NCBI GenBank assembly: GCA_937877625.1
Contig: CALFJG010000075.1
Location: 1-20,393 of the forward strand
Length of the DNA stretch: 20,393 nt
Direction of reading: 5' to 3'
From: an uncultured Prevotellaceae bacterium
Lineage (GTDB): Bacteria; Bacteroidota; Bacteroidia; Bacteroidales; Bacteroidaceae
Each line of letters opens with the position of its first letter. The first letter of the stretch is position 1. Positions 7,461-14,751 of the stretch are shown piece after piece. The position numbers and the translations under genes were made by a program. The notes beneath the pieces are model-generated. The model was not told where the DNA came from. It ran no database searches and saw only the letters and a list, made by a program, of their open reading frames with translations.

Positions 7461-9887
7461 TTAGCTGCGTCGTCTTAAGTCTGTTTCCTTTTCCAGCACG
7501 CCCACAAGGGTACGGCCATCTATGCGGAAAGTTACTTTGCCGCCCAGGCTTTCGCGGGGTTCCAGCATATCGCGCAGCTTATCCAATGGGGCCACTACTT
7601 CAGGGTTATTCACAGCGCCGGCATACTCGCCAAACATACCCAGCGTAGGGCCATAGGCGATACCGCCGCTTGCAAACTTCGGGATAGCCAGGATAGCGCC
7701 AATAACAGACGCTATGGCGGCTACGGCAAGTATAGGCCCCACGTATGGAATAGACGACACGGCGGACGCTGCGCCACTACCGGCGGCGGCTGTGCGGGCG
7801 GTCGCTACGCCATACTCGGAAGCGATAAGGCCGGCGTTTGCGCCAATCTCCTGGCTCGCCGCGTTCACTTCCGCGTTAGCTTCCGCGCTCACGGCGGCGG
7901 CTTCCGCAGTCTTCGCCACGGTGTGCGCTTCCGTAATGCCGGTAAGCGTCTGGATAATCGCTATAATGCCCTTTATGCCATCCACGATACTAAAGAAGCC
8001 ATCTACTATACCGGACAACTTTTGCCAGGCATTGCCGTTACCCTCGATAGCATCGGTTATGCCCTCTACGCCGCTGCCCACGTTCTTAAGGCCGCCCCAC
8101 GTGGAGCGCAGCGCGTCGCCGGCCTTAACGCTGGCCTTTTCGGCTTCTTCGCCCGCGTGCTTTATAGCATCGGCCTTATCGTTCCACAGGGCTATTTCCT
8201 TGTTAATCGCGGCGGCTTCTTCCAGGCTGGCGTTTTGCAGCTTAGCTTGCAATATATCCAGGTTACCGGAAATCTCGGCCAGTGTAGCCGCGTCAGTCTT
8301 CCAGATCGGGCCGTTATCCTCTACGCCGCTGCTTACTTCTTCGGCCACTTCCACACCCAGTTTGTGGTATTTGTCCAGCTGGCTTTCATAGGCGGCCAGT
8401 TCCTGGTTAATAGCCGTAATAGCGGCTTCGCTGGTGGCTTCTTCCAGCCGCTTTCGCGCATCCGCTATCTGGGCTTCCAGCTGTCCGATAATGCCGGTTG
8501 GCGCGGCAGGTTCCGCAGCCGTACCGGTAGCCTTGCCTGTACCGGTTCCGGCGGTCTTCTTTCCGGCGTCCGCGTATTTGTTTGCCAGGGCGTCCACGTC
8601 CAGGCCGCTGTCGCCGGTGGTCTTCACGTCCACCGATACTTCGGCTTTCTTGCCGCCCAGGCCCAATATCTTTTGCAGCCACTCCCACGCCTGCTTAGCT
8701 TTGTCGATAAGCCACTGGAAAGCCTTAACCAGACTGCCCATAATGGCGTCGGCCAGGGGTTTAATAACACCCCATACCTGGTTACAGATATTACGGAAGT
8801 CCTCGCTATTGTTATAGGCGGCCACCAGGGCTGCTACCAGCCCGCTAATGGCCGTAATAACTATGCCGATAGGGTTAGCGGACAGTACCAGGTTTAGCAC
8901 TTTCTGCACGGCAGCCCAGGCTTTGGTAGCCACGGCTACCGCCTTTTCAGCGACGGCGGCAGCAGCGGTGGCCACCTTGTTTTTGATAACTGCGGCAGTG
9001 GAGACGGCAAACGCCTTTACGCTGGCGTATACAGTGGTGGTAAGGGTCTTAATGCCGGAAGACAGCGTAGTAATGCTGGCCAGGGCCGTAACCGTGGAAG
9101 ACGCGATAGTAACAAAGGGCATAGCACCGTTAGCCAGCTGGCCCAGCTGCTCTTTAATGTCGCCCAGCTTGTTAGCTAACTGCGCCTGCTTACCGCTGTC
9201 TGTGGCGGCTAACTGGGCGTTCATATCGCCCACGTTGTTAGTAATAACCTGCGCCAGGACGGCCGCGCGCTCGCTCTCCGTGCCATACTTAAGCACCTGC
9301 GCTTCGGCTTCGCTAAAAGTGATGCCTACGCGGGTAAGGGCCGATACCTGGCCCTGCATAGCCTTGCCCATAAGGTTAGCCACGCTTACCGCGTCGCTCT
9401 GCGTAGCACTTACGCCGTTCTGCTGGGCTATTAGATTGTTCATAGCCGGCAGCAGGGTTTCTATGCTGCTTTTCTCTTTAAGGAAAGTGGCCACCTGCTG
9501 GGCACCGGCCAGCTGCACTTCGTCGCCCACTACACCCAGTTTCTGCTGCTCACTGGCCAGCTGCTTAATGCTGGCTATTTCGTCGTCAGTGGCGCCCATA
9601 CGCTGGCGCATAACGGTGGCCAGTTTGGTTTCCGCTAATTCCTGCTGCTGGTAGGACTTCGACAAATCGCCCATAAAACTTTGCAACTGGCCAAAGCTGC
9701 GCTGCGCAGCATCTATGCCGGTGGCCAGTGCCGCGAAGTTTATTACGTTACCTTTGAGCTGTTTTGCTTCGGAAAGGGTGGCTGTAATCGCCTGCTTTAG
9801 GCCATTGGCGTCCTGCGCCAGGGTCTTAAAGCCGTTACCGTCTCCGTCCAGCTTGAAAGTTATGGATATAGTGCTTTTGCCAGCCAT
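7461..9887 (-). CDS. Tail tape measure protein
   Basis: An 808-residue protein (MAGKSTISITFKLDGDGNGF) lying 4 bp after the second tail-chaperone frame and directly before the baseplate genes, the standard siphophage position. Residues about 1-250 are helical and Gln/Ala-rich and include the conserved tape-measure core (QQVATFLKEKSSIETLLPAM, SVANLMGKAMQGQVSALTRV). Residues about 255-365 are Ala/Val-rich and hydrophobic. The middle has coiled-coil-like stretches (ARKRLEEATSEAAITAINQE). Near the C-terminus is another hydrophobic segment (IPYVGPILAVAAIASVIGAI) followed by FASGGIAYGPTLGMFGE, a tail end often seen in this family. The protein sets tail length and is ejected with the DNA. At roughly 0.15 nm per residue it predicts a tail near 120 nm (inference). 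Confidence 0.95.
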   Translation of the reverse strand: MAGKSTISITFKLDGDGNGFKTLAQDANGLKQAITATLSEAKQLKGNVINFAALATGIDAAQRSFGQLQSFMGDLSKSYQQQELAETKLATVMRQRMGATDDEIASIKQLASEQQKLGVVGDEVQLAGAQQVATFLKEKSSIETLLPAMNNLIAQQNGVSATQSDAVSVANLMGKAMQGQVSALTRVGITFSEAEAQVLKYGTESERAAVLAQVITNNVGDMNAQLAATDSGKQAQLANKLGDIKEQLGQLANGAMPFVTIASSTVTALASITTLSSGIKTLTTTVYASVKAFAVSTAAVIKNKVATAAAAVAEKAVAVATKAWAAVQKVLNLVLSANPIGIVITAISGLVAALVAAYNNSEDFRNICNQVWGVIKPLADAIMGSLVKAFQWLIDKAKQAWEWLQKILGLGGKKAEVSVDVKTTGDSGLDVDALANKYADAGKKTAGTGTGKATGTAAEPAAPTGIIGQLEAQIADARKRLEEATSEAAITAINQELAAYESQLDKYHKLGVEVAEEVSSGVEDNGPIWKTDAATLAEISGNLDILQAKLQNASLEEAAAINKEIALWNDKADAIKHAGEEAEKASVKAGDALRSTWGGLKNVGSGVEGITDAIEGNGNAWQKLSGIVDGFFSIVDGIKGIIAIIQTLTGITEAHTVAKTAEAAAVSAEANAEVNAASQEIGANAGLIASEYGVATARTAAAGSGAASAVSSIPYVGPILAVAAIASVIGAILAIPKFASGGIAYGPTLGMFGEYAGAVNNPEVVAPLDKLRDMLEPRESLGGKVTFRIDGRTLVGVLEKETDLRRRS

Positions 9888-9891
9888 TGTA

Positions 9892-10206
9892 CTAGTCCTC
9901 TCCTAAGCGGTGTAACAATTCCTTAAAGCGTTCGTGTTTCTGCTCCTTTGTCAGTTCTGGCGCGTCGGGCGTTGAGGTGGCGCGCTTTCGTTTGCGATCC
10001 CACGGAAGCGGTAGCAGTTTTTCCGGGGTCAATGTCTTTTTGACGTGCGGCTGAATTGCAATAGCGGCCAGTATTCGCGTCCGTTCCCATTCGCCCTGCT
10101 GTAAGGCTTCCTGCTGCTGGTACCACGCCTTGTTTATGGCTGCAAATTCCTGCGTATACAGGTTGCAAAAGTCGTCGTACGACAGGCCGATACAGCCCAG
10201 GGCCAC
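9892..10206 (-). CDS. Tail assembly chaperone, downstream frame (gpT-like part of a -1 frameshift fusion)
   Basis: A 104-codon frame whose only early in-frame start candidate is GTG at 10206. The same frame is open further upstream, through codons for SVSPAGVYDLLG, back to the slippery heptamer at 10242-10248 in the preceding gene. It is therefore best read as the second half of a fusion made by -1 ribosomal frameshifting, about 216 residues in all. The body (SYDDFCNLYTQEFAAINKAW, then a long Gln/Glu helix and a basic Lys/Arg segment near WDRKRKRA) suits the T part of phage G/GT tail chaperones, which recruit tail tube subunits to the tape measure and are absent from the mature virion. It lies between the tube and tape measure genes, as in lambda. 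Independent GTG initiation is possible but less likely. Confidence 0.8.
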   Translation of the reverse strand: MALGCIGLSYDDFCNLYTQEFAAINKAWYQQQEALQQGEWERTRILAAIAIQPHVKKTLTPEKLLPLPWDRKRKRATSTPDAPELTKEQKHERFKELLHRLGED

Positions 10207-10224
10207 GCCCAGCAGATCGTAGAC

Positions 10225-10248
10225 GCCCGCAGGGCTTACGCTTTTGGG
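10225..10248 (-). promoter_or_regulatory. Programmed -1 ribosomal frameshift site with short downstream hairpin
   Basis: On the minus strand the heptamer C CCA AAA (10248-10242) lies in the zero frame of the upstream tail-chaperone gene, two codons before its stop (GCG TAA). It fits the X XXY YYZ rule exactly, so both tRNAs can re-pair as CCC AAA after a one-base slip. Six bases (GCGTAA) further on, GCCC TGC GGGC (10235-10225) can form a 4-bp G+C-only stem with a 3-base loop. The -1 frame then runs open into the downstream chaperone frame. Confidence 0.8.
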
Positions 10249-10541
10249 TCGGCGCCGGAAGCTTCGCCGCCGTTGCCGTCTTGCACCGCAGCGGCCCAGG
10301 CGTTCATATCGTCGGGGTCGATGCTGTCTGCAAACTCAATCAGCGATAAGTCAAACTGTTTCTGTTCACGTGCGCAGGCAGACTTAATGCAACACCACAA
10401 ATACGTACAAAGTTCCGTAAAGCTGCTGGCGTCCATTTCGGTAATTTCCTTACCGGTCTGCTCCTTAAAACGGAGCATAGCCCCCATCGTAGGACGACAG
10501 GGGTATGCTTCGCCGTTAATCTCGATTTCGATTTTAGCCAT
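10236..10541 (-). CDS. Tail assembly chaperone, upstream frame (gpG-like)
   Basis: A 101-residue protein (MAKIEIEINGEAYPCRPTMG) encoded 10 bp after the tail tube gene. GEAYPCRPTMGAMLRFKEQT and the helical middle, followed by an acidic end (SIDPDDMNAW), resemble tail-assembly chaperones of Bacteroidota and Gram-positive siphophages. It should bind the tape measure protein during tail assembly and would be made in excess over the frameshifted fusion. Its last codons, GAC CCA AAA GCG TAA, contain the slippery heptamer. ATG start at 10541. Four cysteines (C15, C46, C51, C52, C56 region) are unusual for such a small cytoplasmic assembly factor; no metal-site spacing is evident. Confidence 0.8.
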   Translation of the reverse strand: MAKIEIEINGEAYPCRPTMGAMLRFKEQTGKEITEMDASSFTELCTYLWCCIKSACAREQKQFDLSLIEFADSIDPDDMNAWAAAVQDGNGGEASGADPKA

Positions 10542-10551
10542 ATCCGATAAT

Positions 10552-11040
10552 CTAGCTTTGGGTGGCCGGTGTAGCGGCTACGTTCTCGGTAATGGCGGTC
10601 GGATCTAGGGTGGTAGGCTGGCCGTTATTCTCCAACTGGATACTGTAGGTAGCATCGTCCTGCGCGGGGTCGGTGCGCTCCAAATTGGTAATAATGAAGC
10701 TGCCTTCCAGGTAGGGGTCGTTATCGTTGGCGCGTTCCATACACTTGACGGTAACCGGCTGGCCGGTCTTCCAGGCGGTCAGCAGCTCTTTGAAGCCGCT
10801 TTCCGTTTCGTCATAGTGTACCAGTCCCTCTGCGGAAATGGAAATGGAAAGACCGACAACAGTTTTTCCTTTCCACAGTCCGGATGTGAGATCAGCAGAC
10901 GCTACCGGCTTTACGGCGCGGTCTTTGGTCTCGCTGGCAAACGTTGCGGTGTGGCTGGTGCAATGCCCCACGGCGCTACCGCCCACGTAAACCAGCATAT
11001 CGCTACCATTGCAGTAGCCTGTGCGTGCAGTTTTTGCCAT
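10552..11040 (-). CDS. Major tail protein (tail tube subunit)
   Basis: A 162-residue protein starting MAKTARTGYCNGSDMLVYVG. The fold signature is that of TP901-1/lambda-type tube proteins: an N-terminal strand region (GGSAVGHCTSHTATFASETK), the central GLSISISAEGLVHYDETESG, and the C-terminal YLEGSFIITNLERTDPAQDD with ATYSIQLENNGQPTTLD. Subunits stack as hexameric rings around the tape measure protein to form the tail tube. It follows the tail terminator gene by 19 bp and precedes the two chaperone frames, the classic order. The last 20 residues are Ala/Thr-rich and probably flexible. TAG stop. Confidence 0.9.
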   Translation of the reverse strand: MAKTARTGYCNGSDMLVYVGGSAVGHCTSHTATFASETKDRAVKPVASADLTSGLWKGKTVVGLSISISAEGLVHYDETESGFKELLTAWKTGQPVTVKCMERANDNDPYLEGSFIITNLERTDPAQDDATYSIQLENNGQPTTLDPTAITENVAATPATQS

Positions 11041-11059
11041 TGCTTATACTGTTTATTCG

Positions 11060-11461
11060 TTAGACTTTTACGTTAAATATCAGTTGCTGTACGTGCGCGT
11101 CATCCTGCCAGGCTTCTTCACTGTCCACCAGCTGGCAGCTGCTAAGCGCCAGCGTATCGTCATCCGATTGTACGCCGCGCCTGTTGTCCAGCGCACCGCG
11201 CACGGCTTCGGCCAGTTCCAGGCAGTCGTCGTAATCCGCCGCAAAGCAAATTACTTCCATCTGTACGGTATCGGCGCCTGGCTGCCCGCTTTTCTGCGGG
11301 TTCTGTTCCAGGGCCGCACGCCGGTACAGTATGTACGGCAGCTCGGCTTTGTCGCTGGCCACCGGGTAAATCTTATTGGTACGTGCCGTTACGTCGGCAC
11401 TGTCCAGCAGCATTTCCCGGATCAGCGTACCTATGCTTAGAGACGTTTTATTTACAGCCAT
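11060..11461 (-). CDS. Tail terminator / tail completion protein (DUF3168-like)
   Basis: A 133-residue protein (MAVNKTSLSIGTLIREMLLD) overlapping the end of the gp10-like gene by 14 bp and followed by the tail tube gene. The sequence pattern of an N-terminal helix, IYPVASDKAELPYILYRRAA, VQMEVICFAADYDDCLELAE and a helix AVRGALDNRRG matches DUF3168 tail-completion proteins, which cap the tail tube and join it to the head. The position between gp10-like and tube genes supports the call. ATG start at 11461; the overlap suggests translational coupling. Confidence 0.85.
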   Translation of the reverse strand: MAVNKTSLSIGTLIREMLLDSADVTARTNKIYPVASDKAELPYILYRRAALEQNPQKSGQPGADTVQMEVICFAADYDDCLELAEAVRGALDNRRGVQSDDDTLALSSCQLVDSEEAWQDDAHVQQLIFNVKV

Positions 11462-11969
11462 ACTTCTTTGCTACTCTTTCGACGTTCTGGATAATTTCGT
11501 TATGCAGGTTATCGGTAACGCTGTCGCGCACCTGTTCTAAGGTCTGGGCCATAAAGCCGTAGCGCTTCATCCTACCTGTATAGTGGCTGCTGCGTAAACG
11601 CCCTGTCCACTGCCTGGTATGCTTTCCACCGTTAGACTTAGTACGCCGGTCTTCCGTTCCCATTTCGGCCCATAGCAGGACTGGTTTTAATTCGCCGCGC
11701 CGGTTCTTATGGAAACCGTACTGCTTCTTTCCCGCTTTGGTGCCTACGGTAACACGGAAGCCCGCTTGCCGTTTGAAGACGACTGCACGTACGCCGCTTT
11801 CCAGATCGCGGTCTGTACGGATGCCACTACTGCGCAGGTTGTTAATAGCCGTTTTGCGTACCTGGTTAGCTTCCCTGCGGAAGCCGCCTTTTAACGCCTG
11901 TACCCGCCGTTTCGGCTCCAATTCAGCGAATAGCCGCTGCAAATTGCTGTCGTCGTACCGCGCTTCCAT
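11448..11969 (-). CDS. HK97 gp10-like head-tail/tail component
   Basis: A 173-residue basic protein (MEARYDDSNLQRLFAELEPK). It has the helix-then-sheet pattern of the HK97 gp10 family: a long N-terminal helix with RREANQVRKTAINNLRSSGI, a strand pair VVFKRQAGFRVTVGTKAGKK, then VLLWAEMGTEDRRTKSN and a C-terminal helix after MAQTLEQVRDSVTDNLHNEI. Family members act in joining head and tail or in tail completion. It is somewhat longer than usual, owing to the Arg/His/Thr-rich insertion GGKHTRQWTGRLRSSHYTGR. It sits 11 bp after the head closure gene and overlaps the tail terminator gene by 14 bp. ATG start at 11969. Confidence 0.85.
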   Translation of the reverse strand: MEARYDDSNLQRLFAELEPKRRVQALKGGFRREANQVRKTAINNLRSSGIRTDRDLESGVRAVVFKRQAGFRVTVGTKAGKKQYGFHKNRRGELKPVLLWAEMGTEDRRTKSNGGKHTRQWTGRLRSSHYTGRMKRYGFMAQTLEQVRDSVTDNLHNEIIQNVERVAKKYGCK

Positions 11970-11980
11970 ACCGCCGCCTG

Positions 11981-12301
11981 CTACTCATTTACCCTTACGC
12001 ACACCAAAGTTTTGTAGCCCCTGTCCAGATTAGGGATAATGTTTGTTACCGTGTAAAGTTCGCCGCCTACCTGCTGTACCCGCCAGTTTTCTTCTACCGG
12101 GTGCGCGTCGCGTATGTTAAATTCCGTGCTGTAGTCCGGGAAATGCTCGCCCACTTCTTCGCTTCGCCGCCCGGTAGCCTTAACCCTTTCGGCCCAGACC
12201 GTGCGGGTGGCAGCGTAAGTGATCCTTTCGTTTCCGGATGCAGTCGTTTCCGTCTGCGGTTCCAACAGCGTAATTTTATATTTCATACGTCCCGCTTGCA
12301 T
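11981..12301 (-). CDS. Head closure / head-tail adaptor protein (Phage_H_T_join-like)
   Basis: A 106-residue protein, MQAGRMKYKITLLEPQTETT. It follows the SPP1 gp16-type pattern of head closure proteins: RMKYKITLLEPQ, then a loop, TRTVWAERVKATGRRSEEVG, STEFNIRDAHPVEENWRVQQ, and GELYTVTNIIPNLDRGYKTL. These proteins close the portal channel and give the tail its docking surface. The upstream neighbour is the connector (3 bp gap) and the downstream one the gp10-like protein. Met codons at positions 1 and 6 are both possible starts; the first was kept because it abuts the upstream stop. Confidence 0.88.
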   Translation of the reverse strand: MQAGRMKYKITLLEPQTETTASGNERITYAATRTVWAERVKATGRRSEEVGEHFPDYSTEFNIRDAHPVEENWRVQQVGGELYTVTNIIPNLDRGYKTLVCVRVNE

Positions 12302-12304
12302 AGC

Positions 12305-12631
12305 TTAGTCGGTGTTTTCGGTAGTATCGTCCACTAACTTTCTAAAGGGCTTGATTAAAGCTTGTAGCGCGTCCGGCACTTCGTGCATCTGCACGCCGGC
12401 TACGCTTTCGCGCTGGTTGTACCAGTGGCCTGCCAGCAGCAAAACTGCCTGCTTAAGCTGGGCGGGGTATTCGCCGCCGCCCAGTTCTTGCAGTTCAGCG
12501 TCTGTGCGGTTGGTGGCCTGGATAACGTGCGCTTCCGCAGCATTTACGTAATGCTGCATCAGCTCGTCGTCGTCCACGAAATCGTCGGCACGTACGTGCT
12601 TCTTAAACAGGGCCAAACTCACTACAGGCAT
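12305..12631 (-). CDS. Head-tail connector protein (gp6-like)
   Basis: A 108-residue mostly helical protein (MPVVSLALFKKHVRADDFVD). LFKKHVRADDFVDDDELMQH, then YVNAAEAHVIQATNRT, and LKQAVLLLAGHWYNQRESVA match the HK97 gp6-like connector (DNA-packaging) family, which forms a ring under the portal. It follows the capsid gene after 37 bp and precedes the head closure gene. The acidic end DDTTENTD is the only unusual part. ATG start at 12631. Confidence 0.88.
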   Translation of the reverse strand: MPVVSLALFKKHVRADDFVDDDELMQHYVNAAEAHVIQATNRTDAELQELGGGEYPAQLKQAVLLLAGHWYNQRESVAGVQMHEVPDALQALIKPFRKLVDDTTENTD

Positions 12632-12668
12632 AATTCAAAACTTTAGCGCTACGTCGATAGTTCGGTAA

Positions 12669-14036
12669 TTAGGAGTTTGCCACGGACGCTTCACCCAGCA
12701 GGAAAGCTTCGGGGCGCAACGTCTTGGTTGCGTAGTCGCAGTTCAGCACGAAGTCCACCGCGTCTTTGCGGGCCTGGCTGAAAGGATCGACGACGAAACG
12801 CAGGCTGTTAAACAGGCCCATAGGCTGGTAGCCCCAGTCGCCCAGGCCGATATACTCCGTAACGGTGGTAATCTCGGCCACATTGTTGTTAGAAGCGGTA
12901 AGCGCAGCCAGCACAGTGGCTTCGTTGTTCGGGGTGCAAACTACGTGGAAGTGGATGTCGCTTTCCTGCGCGGGCTTGTCGCAAGCGGCCCAGGTGGTAG
13001 AGCTGCCACTAACGGTAGCCTTTTTGTAGGTTACCACGGTCTTGCGCATAACGTTGCTGGTATGGATCGGGAGACCGCACAGCTTGCCATCCTGTACCAT
13101 AGGTACATAGATGCCGTTAGCGTTGATCGGGGTACCCTCAAGAATAGCCTGCATAGATTTGGTCATAACCCAGCACAGGTGGGCGCCGTCTATACCGGTT
13201 TCCAGTACCTTTGCTTTCATCTTAGCATTAAGCTCGACAAAAGCAGGGGTTTCGTGGATAGCCACTTTGTCTGCGTAACGATTGTCTTCGGTGGTAGGAC
13301 TTTCGCCACCCTTTGCGATAATATGGGCAAAGGGGCCAACAAGGTTGGTGGCGCCAGTAACCTTTGTAAGACCAAAAACGATCTTGTTAAGCAGCTGGGC
13401 GACGGCCTGCGGCATAACCTGCTTTACAAGGGTTTCGATAAGACCGGCAGACTGGTTAATAGCCTGGTTGGTAACCGGGATAGCGATACCGATACGCTCA
13501 GGGCTTGCAGTCAGCTTGGACAGGTTAATTTTGCTGTCAGACAGGGCCACGCCCTCGCCAGCTACCGTAGCATCGGCAAGGTCGTAAATGGGCCATACGA
13601 AATCACCCACCAGGCCGGTAGGCATAGGCAGGCCCACTTTGTCGAGGATAAAGCCCTCAACAAGGGGCTTAATGAAGTCCTGCACGGACAGGGGGACAAT
13701 ACCGCCGTTGGTTGCATCGGAGACCATCATACCGGCAAATTCGCCCTCACGGATAAGGGTAATTTCGGTCTTACGGCCAGCTGCCACGTTCTCACGGATC
13801 AGCTTTTCCGCATCAGCCACGGCGTTGGGGTTCTCGCGCAGGTGTTCTGCGGTTGCGGCCTGCATACGCATAGCAAGCAGCTGGTTTTCGCGCGCCAGGG
13901 CTTCGTACTCTTTGGTCTCGGCCTCGGTGCGTTCGCGCTGCTCGGTTTCGCACGCATCAGCAATAGCATTGATGCGCTCGCAGTTGGACTGGTACTTCTC
14001 AACCAGTTCACGGACGTTTACAGTGTTTTTCTTCAT
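12669..14036 (-). CDS. HK97-type major capsid protein with N-terminal scaffold-like domain
   Basis: A 455-residue protein from ATG at 14036 (MKKNTVNVRELVEKYQSNCE). The frame is open to a TTG at 14063, but ATG gives the natural start 19 bp after the protease stop. Residues 1-105 form a Glu/Ala-rich coiled-coil-like region that should act as the internal scaffold (delta domain) and be cut by the adjacent protease. The shell domain follows: GGIVPLSVQDFIKPLVEGFI, VWPIYDLADATVAGEGVALS, ASPERIGIAIPVTNQAINQS, NANGIYVPMVQDGKLCGLPI, and C-terminal MGLFNSLRFVVDPFSQARKD with VDFVLNCDYATKTLRPEAFL. This order is typical of HK97-fold capsids. An Asn/Thr-rich stretch (about residues 370-400) lies between the usual strands and may be a surface loop. 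Followed by the connector genes. Confidence 0.93.
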   Translation of the reverse strand: MKKNTVNVRELVEKYQSNCERINAIADACETEQRERTEAETKEYEALARENQLLAMRMQAATAEHLRENPNAVADAEKLIRENVAAGRKTEITLIREGEFAGMMVSDATNGGIVPLSVQDFIKPLVEGFILDKVGLPMPTGLVGDFVWPIYDLADATVAGEGVALSDSKINLSKLTASPERIGIAIPVTNQAINQSAGLIETLVKQVMPQAVAQLLNKIVFGLTKVTGATNLVGPFAHIIAKGGESPTTEDNRYADKVAIHETPAFVELNAKMKAKVLETGIDGAHLCWVMTKSMQAILEGTPINANGIYVPMVQDGKLCGLPIHTSNVMRKTVVTYKKATVSGSSTTWAACDKPAQESDIHFHVVCTPNNEATVLAALTASNNNVAEITTVTEYIGLGDWGYQPMGLFNSLRFVVDPFSQARKDAVDFVLNCDYATKTLRPEAFLLGEASVANS

Positions 14037-14055
14037 TGCTGAAAAACTTTTGAGG

Positions 14056-14751
14056 TTAAACAAAAACTTTAGTATTAGCAGCGTTTCGCATTTCGCGCAG
14101 CTGCGCTGTTACTTTCTCTTTATCTACTTTGGGGGTTTCCGGCTCTGCCGGTTTGGCTGCTTCGCGCAGATCCCTGGCAAACTCGCGGGCTTCTACGGAA
14201 GTGTCCGGGTACGCGGGATCGGCGGCCAGCGTCATATCGTAGACGCCGGTAACGGCCTTTACCGTGTAGGTAATGTAGGCGCGGCCGTCCCTCACTTCCA
14301 CGGCGCGGGTAACAAAGGCTTCGTCCCAGTAATGGGTACTGAAAGCGAAGCTGCACCCGGCCAGGTCGCCACGTCGCACCAGTTCCAGGGCCTTGTCTCC
14401 ATCCACGGTGTTAGGGGCTTCAAACTCGAAAGCCACGCCCTGGCTGTCCACGGTGTAAGACAGCGTGCCGCTGCCATTCTTGGAGCGCGCCAAAATCAGC
14501 TGCCGGTCGTGGAACATTGTAAATTTTATGTCGCAGCCATCCAGCAGTTCTTTGGTAATGGCTTCCGGCGCAATGATTTCCCGCGCTTCTTCGTCTTCGT
14601 CGCTCCACAGGGGCGCCGACGGCGTATTAAACAGGATAGCACGGCCAGCGATTACGCGGCTGGGCGTTTCGCCCTCTGCCGCTTCGCGCACGTGCAGGTC
14701 GGCCACGATTACTTCGCGCCGCACCAGGTCGTTTTTATTCCTCTTTTCCAT
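14056..14751 (-). CDS. HK97-type prohead protease
   Basis: A 231-residue protein (MEKRNKNDLVRREVIVADLH) overlapping the portal gene by 17 bp. HK97-type maturation proteases are serine proteases that cleave the capsid scaffold and then themselves. Visible signatures are GRAILFNTPSAPLWSD, FTMFHDRQLILARSKNGSGT with probable catalytic His81, GDLAGCSFAFS with probable nucleophile Ser134, and VYDMTLAADPAYPDTSVEAR, the usual PAYPDT block. The Lys/Glu-rich C-terminus (about 195-231) is likely removed during maturation. The place between portal and capsid genes is standard. ATG start at 14751. Confidence 0.92.
   Translation of the reverse strand: MEKRNKNDLVRREVIVADLHVREAAEGETPSRVIAGRAILFNTPSAPLWSDEDEEAREIIAPEAITKELLDGCDIKFTMFHDRQLILARSKNGSGTLSYTVDSQGVAFEFEAPNTVDGDKALELVRRGDLAGCSFAFSTHYWDEAFVTRAVEVRDGRAYITYTVKAVTGVYDMTLAADPAYPDTSVEAREFARDLREAAKPAEPETPKVDKEKVTAQLREMRNAANTKVFV

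Noticed and set aside
12669..14063. Longer capsid start at TTG 14063.
   Set aside because: The added nine residues (MFNLKSFSA) are encoded by an AT-rich leader that overlaps the protease stop; ATG at 14036 is the better start.
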